This document shows, piece after piece, positions 45,020 through 56,405 of a stretch of DNA of 64,000 nt. The notes under the pieces are model-generated. The model did no database searches and was not told the origin of the DNA. It was given only the letters and a program-made list of their open reading frames with translations. The stretch spans positions 1,243,687,001-1,243,751,000 of the forward strand of contig CM057452.1 of NCBI GenBank assembly GCA_016271365.2. The letters run 5' to 3'. The stretch comes from Neoceratodus forsteri (taxonomy: Eukaryota > Chordata > Ceratodontiformes > Ceratodontidae). The translations under genes and the position numbers were made by a program. How positions within the stretch are numbered: the first letter of the stretch is position 1; each line of letters begins with the position of its first letter.

Positions 45020-45988
45020 TAGTAAAGCATAAGAAAACTATTGGTGCCTTGACAAGGTTTAACTGTAGGTATGAGGGCTATACAGTTAGACCTTTTTTGA
45101 AAGCTATTGAAGTAAAGTCGGAAGCACAATTGTTATATGCCAGTGAAATCTGGGATTTGGGCACTAAAAAGCTTTATTGCCTAATGTCACCCTTATATAA
45201 GAACTTAAGGTGTTTACTTAGACTGGGGCACTCTTGTCCTGTGGCATATATATGCTCAGAATGAGGAATTGTTAATATTAGAGCAAAAATGGATAATAGA
45301 AAGTTAAATTATTGGCTCAAGCTTACCAGGACTACAGAAGACAATTTATGCAAAATATGCTATAAAGAAAAACTCTGCTGGTATAGCTTAGGACATAGGG
45401 ATTTATTTTGGTTCACTAAGATTAATAAACTTCTTGAAAGATATTCAGTAATAAATCTGAAGAGAGTAACTGATAAGGGTATTACCCTGAGTTTGAAGTA
45501 TAAAAAATATATCAAGAAAAAGATTGAGAATTATTGGAATAATGAGGATCTGAGAACCATTTATATTTCCAGATACTCCAAATAGTTTAGTAAAAACTAT
45601 CTTTGTTTTGGTTATAAATCTTATTTAGATATCTTGGAAAAATACTAAGATGAGATCAGTCTTTGCCAGATATAAATTTGAGCAATTTCATAGTAATGTT
45701 CTAGTAAAAAGATTTAGTAAAGACAAGACTTTGTCTGAAATGTGTGATTGTACAGCTGGGGGAAGAGAGGATCTAATTCATGTACTTTGGTACTACACTT
45801 ATTACACAAAAGAAATATTTTGTCGGTTGAAAGATTTTGACACAACTATATATCAGCTTCATAAAAGTATATTAACTGCTATTATGATACACACAACAGA
45901 TATAATTACTCTTGGAAAATTAGTAAACTATTTTATGGCAATAGAGAAAGTAAAATTTCGAATGAAGGTAAAAGAAGGAAATAATTGA
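44971..45988 (+). pseudogene. I-like LINE ORF2: C-terminal domain
   Basis: Three frames (44971-45264, 45289-45585 and 45650-45988) continue one another. The last has MCDCTAGGREDLIHVLWYYT, a decayed CxC...H...C motif in which the final Cys is Tyr. The stop near 45988 is followed by a ~280-bp 3' UTR with the (GAT)n end. Confidence 0.7.
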
Positions 45989-46272
45989 GTCTAGTTGAAA
46001 CATGTATATCATCTGGAGTGGAATATTAAATAGCAACAAATTTAATTGTATGGGCAAGAATTTAAATAATTCAACATTTGTGAATTTTAAACTATGGTGC
46101 AATAATGATTTTAAACTCTAGGACTGTTGTATTTTTATATTGTTCTAAATTATATTCAACTCATTGATGATTTGTACTATTGTATTTGGTATTTTTTTGT
46201 ATTTTCTTTTGTGTATTGTATTTATCTTGTTGATGACTTTTAAGTCATACAATGAACTTTTTGATGATGATG

Positions 46273-46285
46273 ATAATTATATGAG
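46273..46285. repeat. 13-bp TSD, right copy (I-like LINE)
   Basis: ATAATTATATGAG follows the (GAT)n tail directly. Confidence 0.9.
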
Positions 46286-46592
46286 AATATAAGTATGCAA
46301 TAATCACTGATGATCCCTCAGAGTCATCATATCAGCAATTAGGTAGATTATATATGGAATATCTATGAAAGACAAACTAATCTAGATAAATGTATTATAG
46401 TGAGGAATAATGAATCATGCATGATCAGTATTAGCATATCCTAGCAGCAAAGCACATTCCTAGCACACATGCTTATATGATATGTGCCTATATCTATATG
46501 TTAGTGCAAAATAGCAGTATCACAGTACAATAGACCAGGAATACAGTGTGAGGTGTATGTGAGATGTTAGGGGGCATAACCCAGGTGTAACA

Positions 46593-46607
46593 ATCCCCTC
46601 TTTGTTA
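46593..46607 (-). promoter_or_regulatory. ERV polypurine tract
   Basis: Read on the minus strand it is TAACAAAGAGGGGAT, directly before the LTR's TGTTAC. Such a purine run primes plus-strand DNA synthesis in retroviruses, and its position makes the adjoining LTR the 3' one. Confidence 0.65.
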
Positions 46608-47128
46608 CCCTAATTGCAAAAGTGGCAACACAACAAAAAGACAGTGGTTTATTTATTTAATATATCGGGTTTACAACCTTTGAGCCAGAGGTTCATTTAC
46701 AAAGGTACCTCATCACATGTAAGACAGAAAATAATACAGACAGGGTATAACAGCAATTACATTAAGCATGTGTTACAGACATTTATCACAGACATTATTT
46801 ACAGTATTTGGATGACAATATTTGCATCATCACAGCAGAAAGACATTATTAGCTTGAGAAAGTATCTAAACAGAGTAGTCAGTCCTATTCATGGGTTTAG
46901 TATTATTGATGGAGGTTGCAATCCATAATGGACTTTGTCAGAGAATTTGGATCAGAGTGGGTGAGAGAGTGAAATGTTAGTTGCAGTTACAAGAGTGGAT
47001 ATTGAAGAGGTGGTTATGAAGAGTGGTTTTGAAGTGGGCACTCTTGGGTGCAGTAGTGATGGTGTTTGGGAGTGCATTAAACCATGTGGGGGCCCTGCAG
47101 TGAAAAGATCTCTGGGCAAGGGTGGTTT

Positions 47129-48245
47129 TTAACCTGGGCACAACCAGTGGTGCTTTCTCTGAGTTGCGGGTGGAGATAGTGGGGGTGGCAGGATGAAGAC
47201 AGTCGGTGACCCCAGGGGGGAGAGTCTGAGCAGTATTTTCTTGGACAGTATGCAGGTCTGGTAGCGGAGCCTTTCATTGAGGTTGAGAAGATTGGCAGAG
47301 GTATAGAGGGAGCAGGTGTGAGTGAGCCTAGGTGCACCAGTTAGGAGCCTGCAGGCTTTGTTTAGGGAGACCTGGATTTTCTGGAATGTGGAGTTATTGG
47401 CTGCCCCATATACAGGGAGCCCACAGTCCACTAGGGACAGTATTGATGAGGTGATGGCAAGCCTAAGGGCATGGGGTGAGGCAGTCCCTGTGTTGGTAAA
47501 GGACTCCAATCTGGGTGTTTGTTGCGGCAGCAAGGGTGTTTATGTGGTCATGGAAGGTAAGGGCCGAGTCGAGGGTAAGTCCAAGATATTTGTAGTTGGA
47601 TACTTGTTCAAGGGGGTGCTGGGTGCTGGGAAGGATGCAGAGTGGTGCACTTTTTGCTTTGTTTTGGTGGTGAGAGAAGATCATTGATTTAGTCTTTTTT
47701 AAGTTTATGACCAGTCTACGGTCCTTAAACCATGTTTCAGCCTGGGAGAAGGCATGTTGGAGGGAGTCCTGAAGAGGTGTGGTTTTATGATGTGAAGCAA
47801 AGAGCACTGCATCATCTGCATATAGTAAGATTTTTGTGGAGCAGGCCTTTGGTAAGGTGTTTAGGTAGAGGGAGAAAAGAAGTGGCCCAAGGATAGAGCT
47901 CTGGGGCACCCCGGAGTGGACTGGAAGTGTGTCGGATAGAGTTCCATTAATTTTGATGGTTTGGGATGGGCCAGAAAGGTAACTGGAGCACCAGGCTAGG
48001 GGGTCTGTGGAGAAACCAAGTTGGTGGAAAGAGTCAAGAAGGAGAGGCTGGCAGACCATGTCGAAGGCCTTGGATAGGTCTATGAACACAGCTCCTGCAA
48101 TGTTACCGGCATCTAGGGAGGAGTGCAGGAAGTTGGTGAATTCTAGGAGGGCTGTGGTGGTGCTATGGCCCAAATGGAAGCCATGCTGCTCTGGGCATAG
48201 AATGTCATACTTGGCTAGGTATTCAGTAAGTTGAGTGGCAACCAC
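47129..48245 (-). pseudogene. L2-like reverse transcriptase and C-terminus
   Basis: The main frame (48245-47463, 260 codons) reads EQHGFHLGHSTTTALLEFT, AVFIDLSKAFDMVCQPLLLD, VHSGVPQSSILGPLLFSLYL, LLYADDAVLF (catalytic YADD intact) and NYKYLGLTLDSALTFHDHI. It passes to a second frame (47533-47129) with LVDCGLPVYGAANNSTFQKI and ERLRYQTCIL. The PQG motif is PQS. One frameshift near 47480 separates the two. Confidence 0.92.
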
Positions 48246-48586
48246 TTTTTCTAATGCTTTAGAGAGGGGGGGAAGAATGGAGATGGATCGATAGTTATTT
48301 GGGGAGGCTTTGTCACCACTTTTATGGATGAGGGTAATGACAGCTGTTTTCCAGGCACTAGGGAATTGCCCTAGGCATAGGGATTTGTTGAGCAGGTCCG
48401 TTAGGGGGACTAGGACCTCGTTGAGGACTAGTCAAAGGAGCTTGGCATCTAGAGGGTCATTTATAGGGTTATTGCTGTTTAGCACTTTCTGTAGGTAAGG
48501 ACGAGCTTTCGTGAGTGGATATTTTGTGCAGGAGGAAACAAGGATGCTGCAGGGTTGGGGGTTGGGATTGGGATTGGGGCACAGGT

Positions 48587-49356
48587 TCAAAGAAAGAGAT
48601 CCGAGAAGGTGGTGTTTAGACAGTTTGCTATGGTGAGTGTGTCTGTGGAAGCAGTGCCATTTATGGTGAGCTGGGAGGGAGGTGGGGAGCGTGATTTCCC
48701 ATTGAGTTCTTTGATATTACTCCAGAAGGTCCTCACAGACCCCCATGTGGTTGTGAAAGTGGATTGATAGTGGTCTGCTTTGGCCTTACAGATGGCTCGA
48801 GTGCATCTATTGTGAGCAGCATTATAGGCTTGTCTGTCCACCAACCTGTCAGATTCTGTGGTTTTGTGCCAGAGATTATTCCTGTCTCTCAACATTTGGA
48901 GTAGGGAGGGGCTTATCCAAGGAGCATGTTGCCTTTTGGTGCAGAGTTTGGTGAGTGGAGCATAGAGGTCACAGGCCTTGGTGAAGGCCTGTGTAAACAG
49001 GTTGAGTGTAATGTCAATGCTGGGGGCTATATTAATGGGGACCAATCTATTTGGGTGAGCAGCTGTTTAAGTTTTATTAACCCTCCTGGGCGGAGATGCC
49101 GTCAGAAGGTTGTTTGGGTTATGGGTTTGGGTGTGGAAGAGGTCCATTGGAATAGGATGGGCAAATGGTCACTTAGGGAGTCAGGAAGTACTTTTATATC
49201 CTGGATTTTATTGGGGCGGTTAGAGATAATGATATCCAGGAGGGTGTGGGTACCAGTAGATAGTTGAAGTCTAGTGGGTTGGGTAACTAATTGGACCATG
49301 TCAAGGGCCAAGAACGAGTCATTTGTTGGTACGGCCGAGGGGTCTTCCTTAAACAA
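48587..49356 (-). pseudogene. L2-like endonuclease end and linker
   Basis: The frame ending at 49102 holds the C-terminal half of the APE domain (LLDIIISN, SDHLPILF). The frame 49045-48587 (152 codons) is the linker to RT, with PWISPSLLQMLRDRNNLWHK and FWSNIKELNGKS, typical of L2-group ORF2. Confidence 0.85.
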
Positions 49357-51546
49357 CAAAATGTAATTATAAGGGAACATGTTAGTAAACCTTGTATTAC
49401 TATAAACATTTGGAATAATACTTCACAATGAGGTTTTCCAATATCAAAACAGTCAGGAAATACTGATATGTATCAGGTGTGTATCTGTCCTATTGAGAAG
49501 AAATTGAAGAGACAAACTTAAATTGCCTGTATGAATATTACAAATAAGTAAAAATCAAGATAGTTAAGACTAGACTTGATGATATCTGGTTCCAGGATGG
49601 GAACAGGTGTGATTACCATATAACCTATTACCTGTTTAGGAAGGAAAAATAGGAGTTAGAAAAGTTCACTTTGCATAACTTTTAGTCCATATCAGAAGAA
49701 TGTATAGTTGGTCACCACACAATGTTCCACATCAGCAGACTATACCACCTTGAAGGATGGCATTTTTTCAGTTGGTAAGTTGAACAGGACATGAAATGTC
49801 AATGTCCACAAGCCATAAACTATGAACAGTTCCAGGGATAAATCCAGGGTTTCTTCTCATGTTAGATGAAGATTCATAGTTCAAATCTGATGCATTCAGA
49901 TTTTCCCAGTGGTAGATCAAAATGTTAAAGAGGCAGTAATATTTTCAGAGGCCTCAGTGGGAGGTGCATTAGATTGCACATTGAGTTTTACAATGGAATA
50001 GCAACAATGTTCAGTGGAAGATGATCACACAGCTGCACAAAGTGTAAAAGTTTATAACAGTACTCAGTTTGTATGAGGCGCCAGCCAGGCTTGGAAAACA
50101 AGCATTGAAGAAAATGGATTTCTTGATTGTAGATCAAATGAAGAAGAGTCTTCTTGCTGAGTTGGGGAATTGCCCCACCCCAGGCTAGCTTCATAGTATG
50201 CATAACAATGAGCTTGTTTGTAAAATCTTAATTGGCTGGACTGAATACAGTTTATTTGAAAGTTCACAAGTGGAAGCCTACTTTCAGTTATTAGGCCTGT
50301 ATTCACAAGTTGGTAAGACAAGTTGGAAGATGTCACATCTGCATAAAAGGTGATTTTCCTTTCTGATAGGACATTCAAGGTTCAGAGTCAGTCACAATCC
50401 TAAGACCTCATGGTAAACAAGTAAAGGAGGTAGTTTTAACCTTTTCATGATAAAAAATTCCCATCAAGATAATCAATACAATGGACAGTTGTCAGAGATC
50501 AGAGATGGATGTTGCCAGATGTAGATGAGGCAATCACACTGTGAGAGTCACAAACATGGCTTCCTGGATTGTGCAGGAATATGTTTCAAAACATGTAGCA
50601 ATACTGGTGTGTGTGGTGACAAATCCAAGGTTCCTTGCCAAGGGAATAGTGCTAGATACAAACAAACATTTGTTAACACATGCAATACAAGTGCAAAAAG
50701 TAGCAATGCCACTGACCCATACGTCTGTCATGTATGAGATCAAGGATATGTCCTACTTCCAGATCCCAGAAGAGATAACCAAAGGGTTTTAAAAACATGA
50801 TAGCTTTAGGCAGTGCAAAGGGCTTTCCTAGCTATGTGTTGCTCATCTGCTTCCATAATGTGAGCATAAATTAATTCATTAACATGAACATTTGTCAGGT
50901 CAAACCCCTTCACAATAGCCTTAATATTGTAAATGTAAATCACTCTCAATGAGCAAAATCATGTATACCATGCAATGGGGGTGGGGTATGATATTAAATG
51001 TCATACTATCATGAACCTTTAACATATGTGCTTGAATAATGGCTATATCAGCCCTATTTCAAATAGATATGTCAGAACCAAATAGGCCTGAGTCTAAACC
51101 TGTGTTTTTGATTTTTTTTGTTTGTTTTTTATAAAAATGAAAACAAAATGCCTAGTGCATTTGGGCATGTTTACAGTCATAGGATGTACCACTGAAAGGG
51201 CAGGATGCAAAAATCCTGTGTGTGTGTGTGCATGTGTGTGTGTGTGTGTGCGTGGTGCTATCAGTCCCTCTATAGGGAGTCATCAATGAGTACCTGGTAT
51301 GCTGTCAGGTTATCCAATCACATCATTATTAAAAAAAAATGTGAGAAATATTTGGTGTAAAACATAAAACAAATCATTTCAAGTTCTAAACAGTGAAATT
51401 TAAAAATCACTGGGATGTGCATGAACTGCACATTATTAACTAGGGTACCTGGTTTGGAAGTGGCTGTTAAGACCACTGTTTGGGCCAGGTTTTTGTTTTG
51501 GGCACTCAATATTAAGTGTCACAAATTATGGGGCATCAGAGGGTTA
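49357..51546 (-). other. ERV interior, presumed env region, no readable domain
   Basis: By position between integrase and polypurine tract this should hold env. Minus frames of up to 104 codons (50378-50064 and 50743-50534) are Cys- and Ser/Thr-containing, but no furin site, fusion peptide or transmembrane segment could be identified. The plus strand has comparable frames, so none is called a gene. Confidence 0.4.
51216..51254. repeat. (TG)n microsatellite
   Basis: About 39 bases of TG dinucleotides with CATG and CG interruptions. Confidence 0.95.
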
Positions 51547-51877
51547 CATAGAAACATAGAAACATAGACTTTGACAGCAGATAAGGACCACTTGGCCCAT
51601 CCAGTCTGCCCATTTCCCTACCTACTGGATAAGCTGCAGATTCTAGTTAACCAACAGCCTACTTCCTGCAACCCCCCACTATAATTGCCTTATGTCTGTC
51701 CCATGCATGTTTGAATTTCCTCACTGTTTTAGACCCAATGATCTCCTCAGGATGGTGGTTCCATGTATCCACCACTCTCTTCATAAAACAAATTCCTCAC
51801 ATTACCCCTGAGCCGTCCACCCCTCTATCTTTAAATTGTGCCACCTTGTTCTTACATATCTCTTTTTCTGAAAGATG

Positions 51878-52909
51878 CTACCCTCCTTGACTTTGTTGAT
51901 TCCCTTGAGGTACTTGAAAGTTTCTATCATGTCCCCTGTCCCTCCTTTCATCAAGAATATACATATTAAGCTCTCTCAGTCTCTCTTCATATGGTTTCTG
52001 CTGCAGACCCTGCACCATTTTAGTTGCCCTCCTCTGGACTGCTTCCATCCTGTCTATGTTCTTGCATAGACGAGGCCTCCAAAACTGCATGCAGTACTCC
52101 AGATGGGGTCTCACCAACTGTCTGTATAGAGGGATAATCACTTCCCTTTTTCTACTTGTGATGCCCCTTCCTATGCATCCCAGTATCCCCCTGGCTCTCC
52201 TTACTGACTTTACACATTGCTTACCCACCTTTAGGTCATCTGATATGACTACCCCCAGGTCCCTTTCCATTTTTGTAGTTGTTAGTACCTCCTCTGCTGT
52301 TGTGTTCTCTTCTCCTGGGTTTTTGTTTCCCAGGTGCATTACTTTGCACTTCTTTGCATTGAATCCAAGTTGCCATATGTCAGACCATTCCTCCAACCTT
52401 GCCAAGTCCCTTCTCATCTTTTCTACCCCCTTTTGTGTATCAACTCTGTTACAGATCTTTGTGTCATCTGCAAAGAGGCATTCCTTTCCCTCCAGACCCT
52501 CTGCAATGTCACCTATAAAGATGTTAAAGAGGACTGGACCCAGTACTGAGCCCCGAGGTACTCCACTAGTAACCCCCCTTTCTTCAGAATGTGATCCATT
52601 CACTACTACCTTCTGTGTCCTGTTGTGCAGCCAGTTTGCTACCCAGGCTACCACCCTGGGACCCACTCCCAGGCTGGCTAACTTGATTATTAATCTTTTG
52701 TGCAGGACTGTGTCAAATGCCTTGTTAAAGTCTAGGTAGGCCATATCCACAGCCCCTCCCTGGTCTATTACTTTGGTCACCCAGTCAAAGAAATCAATTA
52801 GATTCATCTGACATGTCCTTCCTGCTGTAAATCCATGCTGCTTTGGGTCCTGTGCCCCGCTGGCCTCTAGGTACTCAACAATTCTTTCTTTCAGAAGTGA
52901 TTCCATCAT
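51878..52909 (-). pseudogene. CR1 ORF2: reverse transcriptase and C-terminus (343 open codons)
   Basis: RT motifs: KQHGFTAGRTCQMNLIDFFD, VDMAYLDFNKAFDTVLHKRL, VTSGVPRGSVLGPVLFNIFI, CLFADDTKICNRV (FADD), WQLGFNAKKCKVMHLGN, then the post-RT stretch RQLVRPHLEYCMQFWRPRLC and RRATKMVQGL. It ends just before the 3' UTR. The fingers region preceding the first Met continues upstream in other frames towards 53085. It is the best-preserved CR1 RT in the window. Confidence 0.93.
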
Positions 52910-53084
52910 TTCCCTACCACTGAGGTCAAACTTACAGGTCTGTAGTTTCCTGCTTCTGCCTTGCTCCCACTTTTGTGAAGGGGAATCACATCTGCCCTCC
53001 TCCAGTCCTCAGGTACCACCCCATCCTGCCATGATTTGTTAAAAAGCGTGGTCAGTGGTGTCACTAGGTCCTCCCTTAGTTCTT

Positions 53085-54545
53085 TTAGGATTCTGGGGTG
53101 AATTCCATTGGCCCTATTGCTTTGTCCACCTTGAGTTTTAGGAGTTCTTTCAGGACTCTTTCTTCTGTGAATGGACTGGTGTCAACCCCCCTATCCAGAG
53201 TGCTTCTATTGTCTGGTTTAGGTAACTCCTCCTCATCTTCTTTTGTGAATACTGAGCAAAAGTAGTCATTCAGTATCTCTGCCTTTTCACTGTCTCCCTC
53301 TGCCCACCTCCCCTCTCCTTTATTAATCTTCACTATCCCTCCCTTAACCTTTCTATGCTCCCTAATGTACCTATAAAAGGTTTTATCCCCCTTCTTAACT
53401 GAGTTGGCTATTTTTTCCTCAGTTTTGGCCTTTGCTATTCTGACTGCCTTCCCCACTTCTTTGTGCTTTAATTGATACAGTTCTCTGTCGTGCTCCTTCT
53501 GTGATTCCTTATACTTTTTGAATGCAGCTTTTTTCTCCTTAACCTTCCCTGTCACCTCTTTTGAGAACTATAGTGTTTTTTTACTCTGCTTTATTTTCTT
53601 TGTTTCACACAAAAGCTTGCTGCCTCTATGATGGCAGTTTTGATTTTTATCCTTTGTTCTTCCACCCCTCCATTTTGGCCATTTGTTAGTGCATTCTTCA
53701 GGTATTTTACTCATTTTGCTAAAGTCAGCCTTTTTAAAGTCCAGTATCCTTGTTTCTGTATGGCTTATCTCCATGGTTGTGCTCATTGTGAAGCACACTG
53801 TGCAGTGGTCACTTGTTCCCAGATGTCTACTGACTTCTAAATTTGTGATCCTCTCTCCATTTGAGAGTACCAGGTCTAGTATTGCTCCTTCCAGAGTGGG
53901 TTCCAACACTAGCTGTCTAAGGCCTGCCCCCTGCAGGGCATCAAGAATGACCCTGCTCTTGGATGTGGCTACAGTACATGTCATCCAGTTAACATCTGGC
54001 ATATTCAGGTCCCCCATCAACAGTATCTCCCCTTTCTCAGCCATTTTGAGAATGTCCTCTATCATTTTCTTGTCCATTTCCTCCCCTTGAGCTGGGGGTC
54101 TGTATACAACCCCTGTGAGGATTGTGATACCATTCCCTGTCTCCAAGGTAATCCAGAGTGCCTCTTGTCCTCCCCTTTTACTTTTTAGTACTGTAGCTTT
54201 GATCCCTTCCCTTATGTATAGAGCTACTCCACTTCATCTTTTACCATCCCTGTCCCTTCTGTAGATTGTGTACCCTGGTATGCTGACATCCCAATCATGG
54301 TTCTCTGTGTACCATGTTTCCATGACTGCCACAATATCCAATTGTTCATCTTCTATCAGGGCTACAAGCTCAGCAAGCTTGTTTCCCAGACTATGGGCAT
54401 TGGTACTCATTGCCCTCCATTTAATGTTGGCTTTATCCTTTTTTCCCTCATCCCTGCTCTTATTGCCCTTGTCTATTTTTCCATTTACCCCTGTCCTGCC
54501 CTGTGTTGAGCTCTGTACCTCAGTGTTTACCTTACTACCTGCCAT
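53085..54545 (-). pseudogene. CR1 ORF2: start, APE endonuclease and linker
   Basis: Three frames follow one another. 54545-54234 has KWRAMSTNAHSLGNKLAEL and DIVAVMETWYTENHDW. 54146-53568 has TGVVYRPPAQGEEM, LLMGDLNMPDVNW, GAILDLVLSN and LGTSDHCTVCF, the endonuclease motifs. 53555-53085 is the basic linker ending with the mutated VDKAIGPMEFTPES (family: DKAxGPDGIHPR). The stop between the first two frames (near 54233) is a single-base change. Confidence 0.9.
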
Positions 54546-54607
54546 GTTTTGTGGGTGGAGACTTGAAATTTCCTGATTTTTATCAGCACCTCCCCCAAGG
54601 CTAGTTT

Positions 54608-55554
54608 AAAAGCTTGCCAAGGAAGCATTTAAACCTGTCACCTAGGAGCTTGGTTCCCTTCATGGACAGATGCAGTCCATCATACCAGTATAGACCTTTT
54701 TATCTCTCCCGGTGGACCCCCAGTCCGCAATGAAGCCAAAGCCTTGTGCTCTGCACCAGTTTTGCAACCATTCATTAATCTGCATGGTGTGCAGTACCCT
54801 AGCATCACTCCTGCCATGGACTGGCAGCACCTCTGAAAAGGTTACCATGCTTGCTACCCATCTGAGGCCCCTCTCCTACTCCATAAATTAATTCTGCACT
54901 GCACTGATCCCATGCCTAGCTAGTTCATTTGTCCCAAGGTGGACAATGATATCTAGTTCCCTCTCCTGTGATGCTGCTTCTGCAATCCAGAGGATTCGCT
55001 TCCTGTCCCTCCAAGCCATGGCACCAGGCAGGCGCCTTACTTCCTTCTCCTCTCCCTTCCCCAGTTTTACCCCCCCTAACAATTGAGTCCCCTATCAGAA
55101 GCTGTTTCCTTCCCTTGTGGTGTCCCTTGCCACCCTTTTGTGGGTCTCCCTTGTGGATGTCCTCAGCATTCTTCTGGGTCTCTACTGAGGGTGCCATCAT
55201 AGAGGAACCTTGCTCTGCCAGAATGGCATATGATTTGTGCAGAGGTACAACTATGGGGCTCCGCCTCTGGTCCACCACCCGCACACTCCCAGAACCCACT
55301 GTGGTTCAACTGCTCTTCATACTTGGCAACCTCTGAGGCACTGGTTGTGGCAGTGGTGCTCTTTGGGTGGGAGAGGCCTCCTTAGTCCTTGCTAGTTCAG
55401 CCTGGAGGTGGGCAGCCTCCTCCCTCAGAGCTGACAGTTGCCTGCAAATAGGACAGCAATGCAGTTTCCAGAATGTCTCCCAAAAAACTGCTGCCCCACA
55501 GCCAGTGCATTGCACCACTCCCCACATGTCCTTCTCCCTATAATATACACTATG

Positions 55555-55560
<6 letters not shown>
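54608..55560 (-). pseudogene. CR1 ORF1: zinc motif, coiled coil and esterase domain
   Basis: From high to low coordinate: VQCTGCGAAVFW...HCCPICRQLS (CxxC...CxxC), a heptad stretch SALREEAAHLQAELARTKEA, then RKQLLIGDSIVRGGKTG (GDS block). Next come LDIIVHLGTNELARHG (the GTN block) and finally YWYDGLHLSMKGTKLL (Asp-His dyad) near 54690. CR1-group ORF1 proteins are known to carry this SGNH/GDSL-type esterase domain. The frame shifts at least twice, so the protein is lost. Its function in retrotransposition is not established. Confidence 0.8.

Positions 55561-55597
<37 letters not shown>
55557..55597. repeat. (TA)n microsatellite
   Basis: About 40 bases of pure TA at the 5' limit of the CR1 element. 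TA runs are preferred break or insertion points, and this one may mark the junction with the ERV. Confidence 0.95.
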
Positions 55598-55599
<2 letters not shown>

Positions 55600-55681
55600 T
55601 ATTATTTGTGGTGTGTACCCTTTATGCACTGTGCTGGGTTATTAAGAATATGACAGTTCTGCCCATGACCTGTTGAGGAAG

Positions 55682-55706
55682 TGACGTCAGAACTTTGGCT
55701 ATAAAG
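55682..55706 (+). promoter_or_regulatory. CRE plus TATA-like pair
   Basis: TGACGTCA (55682-55689) is followed 10 bases later by CTATAAAGG (55699-55707), and a GTGAGTAC splice-donor-like block lies ~100 bases downstream. Spacing and order fit a small plus-strand promoter, but no plus-strand gene follows. Confidence 0.25.
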
Positions 55707-56276
55707 GAAATGCCATGCCTGTGGGGGATGGGGAAGGGTGGGTGGGTAGTCCACAGCCACTGGTGACTGTTAGAAACAATCAAATACACAACTGCTCCAC
55801 CACCCTGGTGAGTACTTCCCTTTATAGTAATTCAACTAACACCACAATTTACTAGACCACTGCTCCTACACAAACCACTCTACTGAGTCCAGGGATAAAA
55901 ATGAACTCACTCCTCAGTCAGCAGGACACTTTTAAAGTGTTTCAAAAATATCCTTCCAAATCCTAGGTCTCAACCCCAGCAATCAAGCAAATTCAGTTGT
56001 ATTTCACTCCCTCTGGTTATAAAATTACTACCTTTTTAATGGAATCCAGCAATTCTCTACTTAATGCCAATACCAATAAGGAAAAAAAAATGAAACTTTT
56101 TGTAGAAAGCGTAGCTCCCCTTCTTAACAAGTCCCCAATAATATTATGCCTTACCAGGTTTCCAGGTCCTAAAGGGAGTTATAGTTTGTTCTTTGCAGTG
56201 TAGCAAGGTTCTCAGCTTCCAACAGACAAATTAAAGTCAGTCTGACTAATGGTCTAATGGCGTTTATTACTATAGA
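55707..56276. other. ERV interior or CR1 5' UTR, no readable domain
   Basis: A non-coding stretch between the CR1 5' end and the ERV tandem duplication. Ownership is uncertain. Confidence 0.35.
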
Positions 56277-56405
56277 AAATTGGATGCAAAATTTTTGATT
56301 ATCAATAAAATATAAACAGGACTCCAGATCACCATATTATTACCATATAAATTTGGATGCAAAATTCCTGATTATCAATAAAATGTAAACAGGAGTCCAG
56401 ATCAA
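56277..56405. repeat. ~72-bp tandem duplication in the ERV
   Basis: Two copies share TTGGATGCAAAATT(T/C)(T/C)TGATT, ATCAATAAAAT and AAACAGGA(C/G)TCCAGATCA. No domain is present. Confidence 0.8.

Larger units (their letters stand above)
39974..46272 (+). mobile_element. Full-length I-like LINE (6.3 kb) with 13-bp TSD
   Basis: It starts CTGAGCAGAAGAAAG, has a ~1.7-kb 5' UTR, an ORF1 without recognised zinc knuckles, an ORF2 with APE endonuclease, RT and a C-terminal Cys/His motif, and ends in a short (GAT)n tail. It is inserted into the ERV 3' LTR. The RT frame is open for 400 codons, but ORF1 and the endonuclease contain stops. The same family appears, older and in pieces, on the minus strand at 20.3-35.8 kb. 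Clade tentatively I/Nimb group. Confidence 0.88.
39284..46592 (-). repeat. ERV 3' LTR (~1.0 kb), split by an I-like LINE
   Basis: The LTR proper is 46592-46286 plus 39973-39284, about 997 bases once the LINE and one TSD copy are removed. It starts TGTTACACCTGGGTTATGCC (minus) and ends AGATTACA. Its first ~105 bases match the remnant at 60780-60676. Just outside its start is a purine tract, so it is the 3' LTR. Confidence 0.8.
46640..49356 (-). mobile_element. L2-like LINE, 5'-truncated, in the ERV interior
   Basis: It begins within the APE endonuclease (TRLQLSTGTHTLLDIIIS, SDHLPILF near 49150) and continues through RT to the C-terminal domain. It ends in a 3' UTR with a TTAAATAAATAAA end near 46650. 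ACAACAAAA at 46630 and 49353 might be the TSD but is too simple to trust. The frames are broken in at least three places. Confidence 0.85.
51547..55600 (-). mobile_element. Nearly complete CR1 LINE
   Basis: Minus-strand order: ORF1 with a zinc-finger-like start and a GDS(L)-type esterase domain, ORF2 with APE endonuclease and RT, and a 3' end with TCTATGTTTCTATGTTTCTA, the CR1 octamer tail. At ~4.05 kb it is close to full length, and its 5' limit coincides with a (TA)n tract. It lies inside the ERV. Frameshifts and stops are few relative to the other LINEs. Confidence 0.92.

Noticed and set aside
46630..49361. ACAACAAAA as TSD of the L2-like LINE
   Set aside because: Too simple, and not directly adjacent to the AAATAAATAAA tail, so not called.
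51947..52739. Plus-strand 227-codon frame at 52056-52739 as a gene
   Set aside because: It is the antisense shadow of the CR1 reverse transcriptase, whose motifs are unambiguous on the minus strand.
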